Source of the DNA: Favolaschia claudopus
Lineage: Eukaryota; Basidiomycota; Agaricomycetes; Agaricales; Mycenaceae
Assembly: GCA_037176885.1 (NCBI GenBank)
Contig: JAWWNJ010000013.1
Location: forward strand, 1,612,001 to 1,676,000
DNA length: 64,000 bases
Direction of reading: 5' to 3'
Position numbers and translations under genes: made by a program. The stretch's first letter is position 1. Each line of letters opens with the position of its first letter. This document shows, piece by piece, positions 1 to 11,612 of this stretch. The notes below the pieces were generated by a model. It saw only the letters and a list, made by a program, of their open reading frames with translations, ran no database searches and was not told the origin of the DNA.

Positions 1-764
1 CGGGGCTGGGGGATGCGCAGTGTCATCAGGATGGTGTCCTTCAGTTGATAACAGAACAACTTGGGGAAGCACCGACGTCTCTGGATAAAGTCTGTCTCTT
101 GGATCCGAAAGCCGAGTCGGCGCTCTCGCCTGAGGACGGGGATGGCAGGTTCCAGTGGTTTCTTTTCGGGGTGAGTCTTGCCTTGCCTTGCCCCTTCGCG
201 TTGATTTCCGACTTCATTCATTCATTCCGCGTAGGGCATTCTCGGTGCGTAGCGGATCCGTTACGACAACGACGACGACGTGGATTCTGAGGCTACTCAG
301 GCGACGACCCTCCGCGCGACCGAACCTCTGAGCTTCGAGTTCTAGGATTCCCGACAAGGCATCTGGGACCTGTTCAGATGACGACTGACACGGCGCTGGG
401 AGTCACGAAATTAGTGGTCCAAGATAAGAGTATGTATATCCCATTCGTTGTAAGTATGATTCATGCCGCTGACTAGAAGACGCACGCAGTACCGCTGGAT
501 GAAATTCCTTACGTCGTGCGTGTTCTACGTGTTCCTCAGACTGCTTTTGTTTTGAGTGCATGAATATGCAGAATTTTCCGACTATCGTTTTCAACCCGAA
601 GGAAAGCGTCGAGATGCCTTTCCGTGAGTTTTCGAGTCAAGGTTGCAGTCTTACAACTGAACGTATGTTGGGAAGGATACATCGCTGAAGGATCTGAGCC
701 CAAACTGCCGCCGGGGATGCGAGAGCTCTTGCATGAGGACCTCAATAAGAGCTTTGATTTCTAG
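1..764 (+). CDS. SFM1: SFM1-type SPOUT protein-arginine methyltransferase (5' end outside window)
   Basis: The spliced reading closely follows yeast Sfm1, a SPOUT-fold methyltransferase that modifies an arginine of ribosomal protein S3 in the cytoplasm. Visible blocks in order: KVCLLDPKAE, the signature FGGILGDDPPRDRT (split by two introns), LGPVQMTTDTALGVTKLVV, then PLDEIPYV, a block with PTIVFN and VEMPFRYIAEG, and the terminus ending LNKSFDF with TAG at 762-764. At least five GT-AG introns are needed: about 171-233, 244-300, 413-490, 515-570 and 629-686. The N-terminal part lies before base 1, since the frame stays open to the window edge. Family assignment is strong; the joins are manual. 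Confidence 0.85.
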
Positions 765-862
765 GTTTCCGATGACATACATAGTACTGTACCCAAAAAA
801 ATCTGCTTTTACACCCAAGCTGACAACATATTAGTAGTACCCATTAGTATGATACAGGTATC

Positions 863-2739
863 TTAGTGCAAATACACCGCAAACAGCAGTGCGGCTAAAA
901 ATCCTACAGCCTGCGTGGCGCCCACCCTCCTGTCCAGCAACGCCCCCGACACTCCATTCCCAGTGGCATTCTTCGAATTAGTACCATTCGACCCCGTCCG
1001 CACCGCCGACCCGCCAGCCAACGGCTGATCCCACAAAAAGCTCGCATCCGAAGCGTACTCGGGGAACGTCTTCTTGAGGAACGCGACGTACTTGCCCTCG
1101 GGATCGCCGTACGTCGCGGCGACGGCGGCGATGTTGGGGAAGATCTCCGCGACGGCGTACCCCTCGCCGCTGGCGTCGGGGTTGACGGTCATGGTCATGT
1201 CCATGGCGTCTTTGAGCGTGGCGTCGGCTTTGGTGGTTTTGTTCCAGGGGTTGGAGGTGGGGTCGGCGTATTTGAGGAGGCGGGCGTTGGTCTGATGGGA
1301 GAGGAGGTTAGATGAGTTGCGGGTGGAGGACATGGAGGGACGGACGATCATGGCTGCGAGGTTGTAGTTGCGGTAGTGGTAGGGGTGGGTGCGGGACGCC
1401 TCGAGAGGCTATATCGAGGATGAGTATATTCTCAAGGCCAAGATGGTCTGGCCTCTGCATACCTGGTCCCCAGTGGAATTGATCTGACCCTGGTATATTC
1501 CGTCGAAGAACTTGTTCCCGACGCTAACAGCGCCGGGGATGTCGTTGACAAGCAGCTTCAGTGCTATCCATTGATTGAAACAGAAGCTTCCGTGGTTGCT
1601 GTGGAATCATGGCCTATCAGCCTGGCAGCGGCGGCGGCGGAGGCAGGGAACGACACGTACTTCCCCGAAGCGCATTCATCTATGCCTAGTTGGTTCGTCT
1701 CGAGCCATTCGATGTATTTCTTGGTCCAGTCGACCAGTTGCGCGTCAATTGTGGCCGTCCAGTCAGTGCATTTGCGTTTCCGGAGTATCAAGATCCCTGA
1801 TACAACTTTGACGAAGCCTTTGAGGTCGCTGTCTCGGTGTGTAAGCTCGACTGCCTCCTCTTGGAAGAAATCGGGAAACGTACAGTATGCCTGTGTGGGT
1901 TCCTGATTGGCTATTAGTCCTGGGTGTTGAGATGAAAAAACAATTGGACCCACCTACTTGACCGCCGGGTCCACGATGCATTTGGGCAAAGTTAAGATTC
2001 GGGTTCATCCCTGTCTCGCTATCCAAAAACCACGCATTGACGATTTTCACTGGGTCTCAAATTAATTCTCTGCAAGTCAAAGAGAAGGCTGGAAGCGAAC
2101 CGATGTTCTGCGAGTATTTGGAGGAGGGCTTATCCTCGAACGAGAATGCTAGCGCGTTATACAGGATTGCGTCGGACACGTTGAAGAACGCGCCGATGTC
2201 GTTAATGGTGAGTCGGTCTGGGTTGAATTGACCATCTCTGTTGACATAGGGACATTTTGTCCAGACTGTAGAAATCTCAGGCATTTGATGCGCTGAGGGA
2301 CGACAAGCCTTTACCTTCCTCAGTGGTCAGTGCGGTAGTGTTTCCCACTTTACTGCAGTCAGGCCAGAAACTTTGCACGACGATGAGAAGGATCTTGAAG
2401 ATATGAGAAGAGAGACACACTATGGCGCCCAGCTCATATAATCTTTCTTGTCTCCGCTTGGGGCAGCGAACGGTTTGCTGGTCACGGCTGAAATGAAAAT
2501 CAGCTACGCCACCCAATGCTTCCTGCAATTAACGCACTCCAAGGACCGGTAGAGGCGAATCGGTCAGCCCAGGAGATAATTGACGCCTTGGCTTCACCCG
2601 TCGTGTCGGGGAAATTGCCTGCGACGATGTAGTCTGGATCGACAAAGTCGTTTGCGTAGGAGGTGAATGGTTGTACATCGGCCAGTGCATATCGAACGCA
2701 GAGCGCTGAGAGAAGGTAAACGAGTGTGGGGGTTAGCAT
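863..2739 (-). CDS. Alginate-lyase-domain secreted protein, probably GPI-anchored
   Basis: The ATG is at 2739-2737, followed by a signal peptide (MLTPTLVYLLSALCVRYALA) and a multi-exon alginate lyase (PF05426-like, chondroitin AC/alginate lyase fold) domain. Recognisable blocks: VDPDYIVAGNFPDTTGEAK, DKKDYMSWAPYFWPDCSKVG, WTKCPYVNRDGQFNPD, AWFLDSETGMNPNLNFAQM, NNHGSFCFNQWIALKLLVND, GNKFFDGIYQGQI, HPYHYRNYNLAAMI and TNARLLKYADPTSNPWNK. At least eight short GT-AG introns interrupt it, giving roughly 410-430 residues. The C-terminus has an Asn/Ser/Gly-rich stretch followed by a hydrophobic tail (ATQAVGFLAALLFAVYLH), the layout of a GPI-anchor signal. The family cleaves uronic-acid polysaccharides by beta-elimination; the substrate of fungal members is not known to me. 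Confidence 0.85.
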
Positions 2740-4194
2740 GGGAGATGGGACTGAGACAACACACAGGAGCGCCGCGCCGACGCCTCACCTTTCAAATATT
2801 ATAAACGCGGCCTAAGGTACCCGTTCTGGCCGTTCAATAGGTCCTGTCGCCCAGCGATCATCATGTCGGCGCTTGCCGCCACATAATTGAAACACGTCAG
2901 AATCGGTCAGATGCTAGACGAGAGAGATCCTCGAAAATCCTGGAACGGTCTCTTGTCACAGGGCGCGTAGAGCGTACTAGGGTTTCCATAGTCCAGACAT
3001 CAGGCCACCGCGATACTGGCTGGGGATAAATGACGGTGGTCAGGAAGTTTGACAAATTGTCCACACTGTCAAGACAAGGTAGTCGGGTCGCTACGTACGG
3101 TAGCTACGAAGTAGATAAGTACAAAAGACATGAGAAAAAGATCACCGCGAAGGTGATGAGGGAGCAAAAAATTGTGAGAAGCTAGGTATGTCGATGAGAT
3201 CGACAACCTGCGAAGGATCCTGCGGATGCGCTTCGCGTCGCGATCCAGGACGGAGAGCTCTCTCTCAGCAGCAGGGAGATGTGCAGAGAGATGTGCGAGA
3301 GAGGCGACTCGGAACGGAAGAAAGCTTGATGGCTTGATGATCTTAAAGAAAGTCCTGGAACGAGAGGATGTCAATCTCAGTACGCGAGGCGCTCCGGGGC
3401 TTTCGGGAGAGATGAGATGAAGCCCAAGAACACCGTGACCAAGCGTAAGCAACACGAAGAGGGAGTGGAGGGTGGGGCCGTGAAAATCTCTGAAAATCTG
3501 CGAAGGGAGTTCAGCAGCGGCCGAGTTGGTGAGCGCCGTGAGCAGAAGAAGATGTCACAAGAGTGACACGTCAAGGGAGAAGTCGGCGGCCATCCTCGCG
3601 TAACTCCCGCTTCCTTGTCTTCCACTCAGGCAGGCTCGCAAGCTCACCTCGCCTGACTGAGCTCGCATCGAGCGTTTCGATATTTCCTTTTCAGGAAATT
3701 CATGTCCCCATCACATTTTGATCGTTCCTTTCGCACGTCGGTCCGGATGCGCCGGACCACGCTTTGCAGTCAACCTCGACCATGCTTTGGACTTCATCAA
3801 CTCAAATCTCTGTATCTTTTGCTTGAACTCTGCTCTTTCTGAAGATATTCAACGCTGGACGTTGTACTGCCTTGAAATCCGCTCCTCCGGCTCTCAAAAT
3901 CTCGTTTTTTTGGCCATCGAATGGACAAAGAACCCTGGCCACGACTCCTTTTTCCGGCATTTGGATTGCCTTTCAAGGAGATTGTGTCCATGCTCTATTG
4001 TCCAGTTTGGGGCTTGCTTTGACTCTGAGTGATCGCGGTCACGCATATTTAAGCGCGTCAATTTTCGCTCTGGCTTGTCCTGCATCTTGCTCTCGAACAC
4101 CAACCATCCTCACCTCAATCTCCTGCTCTTAGCTCTTCATTTCTGCCTACCACCCTCACGTACTCAATTGCTGGACACCTGAACACTATTGACA
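2740..4194. other. Intergenic region between divergent alginate-lyase-like and Clp1 genes
   Basis: This is a shared upstream region of about 1.45 kb for two divergently transcribed genes. A TATA-like stretch (CATATTTAAG) lies near 4043-4052, about 145 bases before the Clp1 ATG, followed by a pyrimidine-rich leader. Open frames here are short and lack intron or domain support. No gene was recognised. Confidence 0.6.
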
Positions 4195-5524
4195 ATGCCC
4201 TCCATCCTCAATCTGCCCGTACTCACTCTCGGCTTCGTCCCATCCACGTTGCCGTCTGGGGAGCGTCCCGCGGAGCGGGATATCGACAGAAATGCCCTGG
4301 TGGCAATCTCACCCGACCGTGAAGAACTGTTCATGAACAGGGATATGCCCATTGACGGGATAAGACAGAGCCTCAAGCTGCGTATTGGTCCAGGGTACGT
4401 GCTGCCACCCATCTCATTCAGTGAAGAGCTAACCTCGTGGTTGCATGAGCAGACACTGGGTGCACCAGACCAAGCGCCGGGCGAATGAGGAGTTTCGGGA
4501 TGCCACCGCCCGCACTTCCGCATTGCTCATCCGCCAAAAAGCACAGGACGAGAACAAGCCTCCAGTACCCCGTCTTCAACTTCAGCGGATGCATTCCTCA
4601 GTATCCCTCAACAGGGATCCGAGACCTCGTACTCACAGCGAAACTGGATTGGCTCGGCCGACCGCTGGTACTGGTGGCAATGCATGGGAGTCTTTTGTTT
4701 TTGTGACCACACCACTACAAGTTATCTCACCTCGGCCGTTGGACCCAACTCACATCCTAGTGGTTCATTCAGAGCCATTGGTTGTAACTAAGTCAGGCAA
4801 GAACATACTTCCGCGTTCGGGTTTGGATGGGGTCAAGCCATCGTTCCCCAACATGGACATAGTGATCAACGACGTGCTTTTTGCGCTCGGTGCCCCAAAC
4901 CTCGTGGCAGTGAATGGCAAACAGTCGCTCCCGCGCCGCCTTCATAAAGAGCTGCCGCGAGTGCTTTTACATGTGCCTTCGCTGGAGACCTTCCCGGAGG
5001 TCATTGTGTATCTTCATTCGTACAACCAAGCGGACTTGTTCCGCAAGCTGATTCCTGAGTGGATGCGGGACCTTATGCACCCACTCCCGCTCCCTGCCAC
5101 CCTGTTGAAAGAGGCTCCTTTCGTTGCGCCAACCCCTCACAAGGCACGCGGGCCTGCATCCATACTCGGCCGCCTCGCGGCTGCGTCGCGGTCCAATTTG
5201 AAGCTTGCTAGTTCTGCGAGCTCGACCTATAGCGTCGACACCGTGTCTTCAGGCATATCTAGGCTGTCGATTGACAGCACTGCGACGTATGAGCACAATG
5301 CGGATACTATCGCCCGCGACATCGTGGACAGTCTTCCTTTCTTCTCAAGCAAGGAACCCCTGGACGATGAGCTGGTAGGAACCGTCTCGACACTGAATGC
5401 CTTGAAGGCGAATCTCGAGTTCCTCGGGTATTATGGCAAGGCGGTGTGGGACGAGCTTGAGATGAGTCTCACTATACTTACTCGTGCTCTCATTCATCGG
5501 GCGTCTGTGGCGGAGGCTGAATGA
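4195..5524 (+). CDS. clp1: Clp1 (clampless-type) developmental regulator
   Basis: Two exons, 4195-4394 and 4453-5524, joined across a 58-nt GT-AG intron, give 423 residues. The ATG follows a pyrimidine-rich leader. The sequence reads as a canonical basidiomycete Clp1: RIGPGHWVHQTKRRANEEF across the splice site, DPTHILVVHSEP, then ELPRVLLHVPSLETFPEVIV, NQADLFRKLIPEWMRDLMHP, and a C-terminal helical block with GYYGKAVWDELEMSLTILTR. Clp1 in Coprinopsis and Ustilago acts downstream of the mating-type homeodomain proteins and is needed for clamp-cell formation and dikaryotic growth; it has no known enzymatic motif. The central Ser-rich segment (about residues 285-340) looks disordered. Four shorter relatives lie within the next 30 kb. 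Confidence 0.85.
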
Positions 5525-5917
5525 GCGGATATCGTTTCAATTTCTGTATTTTTTTCGGCGTGCAATGTCGTGTATTACCAGTCTGAATGTACTTGCGATG
5601 TAGAGTTTTCGCTCTTGTATTTCTACCAATACCATCTAGCACTTGAAGTTGCAATTCCTCTACCTCCCTCGAGTTACAGAAGAAGGCTGTGCTATCGTAC
5701 AGACATCTGATTTGCCTTTTACGCATGCCATCCTTATTCTTCTCGGGCTAACTCTTCGCTGCCTTCCGGGATTCGGCGTTGCTGCGCGTATAACGCAGCT
5801 TTTCCTCTCTTCATGGACGCAATACGGTCCTGTTTGTCGTATTGCTGGCCTTTTAGCTCGCGTTCGACTCCATACGAAGCTCTGGCTCAATGGGACCTCG
5901 ATGCAGGCGTGACGCGA
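5525..5917. other. Short intergenic region
   Basis: This holds the 3' region of Clp1 and the leader of the lipid-kinase gene. An in-frame upstream ATG at 5813 could extend the kinase by 35 residues. Nothing else was recognised. Confidence 0.5.
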
Positions 5918-7822
5918 ATGTCAGACGATCAAGAGCTTGTTGTATTCCAGGACGGAGCCCAGATCACTTTGACCCTTCAAGAGACGGGTATTTGCATATC
6001 GACGATTCAGAGATGTGAGTTATTGGGCTGTAATAATTAATGTATGACGAACTTGAGCAGCAGGATCGTTTTCACGGACTTCTGGTTCGGTTTCCTCGTT
6101 TTCTGTGAATAAAGCACACTTACAAGACATTCAGCGACGGTTGAACACGTTCCGTTTCTATATGTGCTGTTCGCAGGAGTATCCTTTTCGCCAACGGGAC
6201 GGAGCATCCTGGAATTTTCGTACCTCACTTCTGCTGCGTCCACTACACTACAGCTGCGGCAGGTCTCGAGCGACGTGTCCGCTATTCAGGGAACTGCAAT
6301 GCTTAGCTGGGTGTCTGAAGTACAGGCCAAAGCATACAAAGGTGTCGTCGTAACGCGTGGCTCAAGCATGTAGTCCTAACTGCTAACAGGCATTGCCCCG
6401 CGGCGACGTTTCCTCGTCGTGGTTAACCCCCACGGTGGCCAGGGCAAAGCAAAGAAGTTGTGGCATGAAACCATAGAGCCTATATTCGCTGCAGCGGGAT
6501 GCATCGTCCATGTACAATGTGCGTGCTCTCAGCGTCCCCTTTTGTTCTGTTTTCGACCTTTCGAAAGACACTGGGCCTGTTTCGTCACCGACCAACGCCA
6601 CCAATATTGCCAGGAATGTCGACCTCGCGGCCTACGATGCTCTTGTTCCTGTTTCCGGCGACGGAATCGTCAATGAGCTGATAAACGGCCTTGCCAGCCG
6701 TCCCGACGCCCTCAACGCACTCCGGATACCTATCGCCCCTATACCTGCGGGCAGCGGAAACGCTTTGTCTGTGAACATAATGGGCCCGGCCAAGGTGCTC
6801 GACGTTGCATATGGCACGCTAAACGCCATCAAAGGCAAGCTGTCTCACATATGGCTCGAGGACGAGAAGGTTAACCTCTGCCTTCCAGGCCAGCCGATAC
6901 CCTTAGACATATGCTCTGTGACACAGGGAAACACTCGCATATATAGTTTCCTGTCTCAGGCTTTTGGCCTCATGGCGGACCTTGATATGGGGACCGAGTG
7001 GATGCGGTCAGTGTTATCTCTTATAAGCTTTCTATGCTCCGCTCAAATGAAACGGCGTCTGTAGCTTCGTCGGCGGCATTCGTTTCGTGCTCGGATTCCT
7101 CTATGGAGCTCTAACGGGGCGACGGTACAAAGTCGAGATCACCATGAAAGTTGTTGAAAGCGATAAGCGACGTATGGTGGAAGATTACAATACCCACCAG
7201 CAGTCGCTGGCACCTTCTGTAGAGGGTAAAGTGACTGCAACGGACGTGCGGATGCCTTCGCTCGCCTTTGGGACGACCGAGTCCGTGTTCCCGCTCGGTG
7301 TCATCCATGATCGGCTGGAGACGCAGCTGGAGCCGGGGTGGCATACCTTTCGCACGTCGGTACAGTTTATCATGGCGGGGAAACTACCGTGGCTGTCTCG
7401 CGATAGTATGATGATTCCCCTCGCTAAGAACGACGGGCTGATTGACGTGGTGATGGTCCCTCCACGGTCAGCGCTCGCGAGCCTCAAGGTATCTGGGTTG
7501 TGTTTCTTAGCTTGAGCTGGCTGACGCTTGGTATAGAGTGTAGATGGCCAGGACGAAGGGCGGTTCATACGGGAAGACGACTGTTATTACTACAAAGTCG
7601 AGGCATATAGGTGTACACCGTTAGAACGCTCCGGGTACATCAGCATCGACGGTGAGTTTTTGTGTTCTTCCTTGTTCGCTTGTGGAACATTCTTGATGCT
7701 TGGCTTTACCAGGGGAGAGCATACCGTATCAACCTTTCCAGGTGGAAAACCACGCGCGGTTAGCGCGAATAATGAGTGTAGAGACTCGGTGGAAAGGGTT
7801 GCAGAGGATTGTACTGGATTAG
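5918..7822 (+). CDS. Sphingoid long-chain-base kinase (DAGK catalytic domain)
   Basis: Seven exons join in frame: 5918-6014, 6135-6341, 6390-6518, 6568-7006, 7065-7488, 7537-7651 and 7713-7822, giving 506 residues. The DAG-kinase-type catalytic domain starts with FLVVVNPHGGQGKAKKLW (nucleotide-binding GG loop) and has VSGDGIVNELINGL, the family's SGDG motif, then PIPAGSGNALSVN. C-terminal blocks include GTEWMRFVGGIRFVLGFLYG, KNDGLIDVVMVPP and SGYISIDGE. This is the layout of yeast Lcb4/Lcb5 and sphingosine kinases, which phosphorylate sphingoid bases at membranes using ATP. The start is uncertain: an in-frame ATG at 5813 would give 541 residues. The gene is intact, and its first intron (120 nt) is longer than the others. 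Confidence 0.87.
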
Positions 7823-9140
7823 GTCATAGACAAGGTATTGGCGCTGGTACAGCTGATATCATCTCACTGCCAGTACTATTGCCCGGCGGCCTCACTTCAA
7901 AGCTGCTTCTTGGCGAGCCCTGTACCCGCTTGCAAGCTCGTTCTCCGGAGATAGGGGACACGCGCCCATCACGATTTCAACGCTAGTCGTACGACAATTT
8001 CGAAAAGCCAATTGTCCGTTGGCATGATTCTCTGTCCTCGTCGCACACGCAGGCTGTCAGGACTTTCACCCCGTATATTTTGCGTCCACTTCGTTCCGCC
8101 TGAATTCCGTCGCATTGTCGCAGCGGCGCCCACGAAGCGAGCGCGAGTTTTTCGATGCAGAAACCTGTCTACAAGGTTCTGATACGGACGCTGCTTCTCC
8201 TTCCACGTTTGCCGCGACCCACCTGCATCAAAGCCGCGCTTCATTTTCTCTGCCCTCCTTCCCATGTTATCATTCCGGAGTGTCCATATATATCTGCGAC
8301 CTTCAACGGAATCTTTCTATGGCTTTCCCGCGGCAAGGTTAATCCGTGATATAACCATGCAACTTCCTTCTTCGAAGTCTATCCCATATTGGCCTACATG
8401 CCCGCTCATTCGGGGGCATTGCTATCATCCAAATTTCGTCGCCGCGGCGCAGATCTTCGATGAAGCTGGCATCATTAGGGGTACTTCCTGTGGCCAATTT
8501 CTCATGTTATGGGGGACTTTGGCATCGCATCGCATCTTCTTATCAAGTCTGTATTTTTGTACGATTTCTTGGAACCCAAATTCCACCGTTCTTCTTCAAA
8601 ATTTTTCGACATTGACATGGGTGCATCAGACACCTAGCACTGCCACCCTTCGCTTTCACCGCTTCCTTCGGATTCGGACACCGCAAGGACCGTGTCCTTT
8701 CTCACTTCGCCCTTGCCTCACCCTTAGCGTAGAACAACATCAGCTTCTACCGCCTTGCAACATAGGGTTATGATATTGTGTGTTACCGCTCGCCGCGGCA
8801 GGAGCAGCTTTGAATCTAAAGTTCTAGAATTTTTCGCTCGCTGTGGCGATTCTTGAGCTGCATTCGCCATTCATGCTGGCCCTGGTCTTGGCCTGCCCTC
8901 TCCTCAAGGTTTCCATTCGCCCCGGCATACTCTAGCTTCCGGAAATTATCACCCTCGCAGGCAATCGGACCGCAATTTGTAAAAACATCAGTGGCATCCA
9001 CACAGATCACTTTTTCGGCTTATCGTTTTCCACCCTTGCGGAGGATTATATATGTCCGAGAGTGCCAGTGTACCACGTTTTCCCGAAGCTTTATAACCCG
9101 CGTTGTGTGTCCCAAGGATTCCTAAAGCCCTCCACTTGCC
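7823..9140. other. Intergenic region
   Basis: About 1.3 kb between two genes on the same strand. The longest open frame (8264-8773) has no family resemblance, no plausible domain and biased composition, so it was not called. The last ~100 bases are the leader of the MFS gene. No repeat or RNA gene was recognised. Confidence 0.5.
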
Positions 9141-11049
9141 ATGACCGACTTGTCGAATGTCCAGCCTCATCAGGTCTTGCCCCCGGCTGAGGCAATGCTA
9201 CCCGGGGACCCACTTCAGGTTAACCCGGTGATGGTTCTTGAGAAGGGTAACCTCGACACTTGCGAAAAGGCTGTGGTCGCTGTTGTAGCCGACGAATGGA
9301 CATATCCTGACGGTGGATTACGTGCTTGGCTTGTTGTCCTGGGGTGCTTCATTATGGCCTGCACCTGCATGTACGAATCATATGCCTTAGCTTGCACTGC
9401 TGTACCGCTCACATTGGCTGCAGGGGTTACGGGCTAGTTTTCGGTGTTTTTGAAGACTTTTATCACACGAATAGATTTCCTAGTACTCCGTTAAGCTCGC
9501 TTTCTCTAGTTGGGGGTTTGTTCTCTTTCGTAAGTGCTCGTTTGCTATAAATGGACTCTACCTCTCATGTACGCAGAGCATGAATTGCGCTTCTTATCTC
9601 TTCGGCGGAATCGGAGACAGATAGTAAGTGTTTTTAGTTGAAGTGTATCATCACTGACTTGCTCTCAGTGGATACAAGGTCCTGCTTCTTAAAGATATCG
9701 CAATCTTTTTCAACTCACTTTTTACAGAGAATGATAGCTATTAGCGGCGTTTTCGCTTACCTCTGCCTTCTCGCCTCTGCATTCGCCACGAAACTGTACC
9801 AGATTTTTCTCTTTCAAGGATGTCTACTTGGTTTCTCGATGGGTATCGCCATGCCCTTATACATGGCTCTCCCATCTCAATGGTTCTTTTACCGGCGTGG
9901 GCTCTCCACGGGCATTGCTGTCGCAGGCTCTGGCATCGGAGGCGGGATTTCGTCACTCATAGTTCGAACTCTGTAGGCCAATCTTTTTAACGCGACTCTT
10001 CTTGCGATCTGAGTCTCGACTTTCGACCAGGCTGTCAAGTCTAGGCTACAGGGACACGATGCTCATTTATAGTAACGGTTGTGCTCTCCTATGGACCGCT
10101 GCATGGTTTATGATGGCAGAACGCCGCCCTCCCGGGTATAAGGATATTCCCAAGCGCTGGCTCCCTCGCAACATTGGTCCAGCGTTCTATAGCGTGGCTT
10201 TGAGTGTGTTTTTCGGCATTTTCGGTTATCTGGTATCTCTTTTGGCTCTTCCGTGAATACGGTGCTGATTGGTGTGCATAGAGTCCCTACTATTTTATCA
10301 CTACGTATGTAAAGAGTCAAGTACCTACACTAGATCCCAAGTCCATCCTTGTTGTCATTCCTCTCGTCGTAATGAACATGTCGGGTAAGCACCGGTTCTC
10401 TTTTGATTTATCTGCGCCTGTTCATTAATTTCTCAGGTGGAGTTGGTCGTGTAAGCATTGCTTCCGTACAGCTTGGAAGTCCTCAACTCATTCATATTCT
10501 CTCACAGATCATTGCCGGTCGTATGGCCGACCGCTTTGGACCCATAAACATGTTCTTCACGAGCTTCTTTCTCGGAGGGCTGTCACAAATTTTCATCTGG
10601 ACCTTTGCGCATTCATATGGCGCTGTCATGGCCTTCAGCGTTATCTATGGTCTCGTGGGATGTTGGTTTTTAGGACTGCTTCCGGTCGTCTGTGCTCAAT
10701 TGTTCGGCTTGAATGATCTCGCAACGATCACAGGTTTCATGGTTTTGGTGAACGCTCCTGGTAGGTTGCCCTTCCTCACTCTCAATTGACGCTGGTTCAA
10801 CCACTGACCGAAAAAATCGTGATTTGAATAGGTCAACTCTCTGGTGCTTCTATAGGCGGCGCTGTGTTCTCTGGTTCGGGAGGCATCTGGCCTGCGGTTT
10901 CGATATATTCAGGGTCTGTCATGTTGCTTGGATCTTGCTTTGTATTATATGGTATGACTTCCAACTTCTCCCCGCTTTTTAATTCGTTCTGATCACCGCA
11001 TGAAATAGCGCGGTTCTCTTACGAAAAACGTATCTGGGCAAAGGCTTAA
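9141..11049 (+). CDS. MFS transporter, monocarboxylate (MCT/MCH)-like
   Basis: The gene starts at ATG 9141 with a hydrophilic N-terminus, then the hallmark YPDGGLRAWLVVLGCF that opens TM1 in fungal monocarboxylate-transporter-like proteins. Membrane blocks follow across about ten introns: GYGLVFGVFEDFYHTN, FAYLCLLASAFATKLYQIF, FQGCLLGFSMGIAMPLYMAL, QWFFYRRGLSTGIAVAGSGI, SPYYFITTYVKSQVPTLDP, GGVGRIIAGRMADRFGPIN and LVNAPGQLSGASIGGAVFSG, ending FSYEKRIWAKA with TAA at 11047-11049. The family carries monocarboxylates or related small acids across the plasma membrane, though many fungal members have other or unknown substrates. A 10454-10509 intron is needed to restore the loop between TM8 and TM9. 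The gene looks intact; exact joins are inferred. Confidence 0.85.
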
Positions 11050-11612
11050 AACGCAGACTAGAATGCGGGTTAGATATAGACAGGGAGACAATTAGAGTAT
11101 GTAGATGGATTTGTTGTATATTGTACGATTTAGTATTACTACTCTTTCGCTTTCGATGCAAAATACGATGTCTGTAGGTTCTGCAACGGGTTTTCTTTCC
11201 CGATGTTACGTCGCATTCTTCTATCCTACTCACTTCCTTCGGCGGCATTCAAAAAGTCAATACGTACCCACGAATTTGCCGGACCGGAGGAATTACTTTC
11301 TTCGTCTTTGCGATGTTTGATGGCATTTCCTAATTGGGACTCTTCCTCAAACCATTCGTCGTTTGAATGTCCTCTACGATGCAGCCTACCGCAGACTTGG
11401 CAATGGCAATACAACAACCGCTGCTGGCTTCGGCCATTCCATGCTGTCAACGCTCGGGCATCACCCGTTTTGGCTAAAACAAAGCAATGTCGTCTGGACG
11501 CTTTGGCCCTTGGGAACAATACACAAAGCGTGAAGAACAATGCTCTCGGGTATATAAAGCAACAGCTGGGACATCAATCCGACTCTCTCGCTTTTTCTTT
11601 ACTTTCACCACC
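11050..11612. other. Intergenic region with TATA box
   Basis: This is the 3' region of the transporter and the promoter of the next gene. A clear TATA box is annotated separately. No coding feature was recognised. Confidence 0.5.
11551..11557 (+). promoter_or_regulatory. TATA box
   Basis: TATATAA lies 62 bases before the ATG at 11613 and is followed by a pyrimidine-rich initiator stretch (CTCGCTTTTTCTTTACTTTC). It favours 11613 over the upstream in-frame codon at 11487 as the start. Confidence 0.6.

Noticed and set aside
8264..8773. 169-residue open frame on the plus strand
   Set aside because: No conserved block, no intron logic, odd composition (many Cys, Trp, Phe) and no promoter signal; probably chance.
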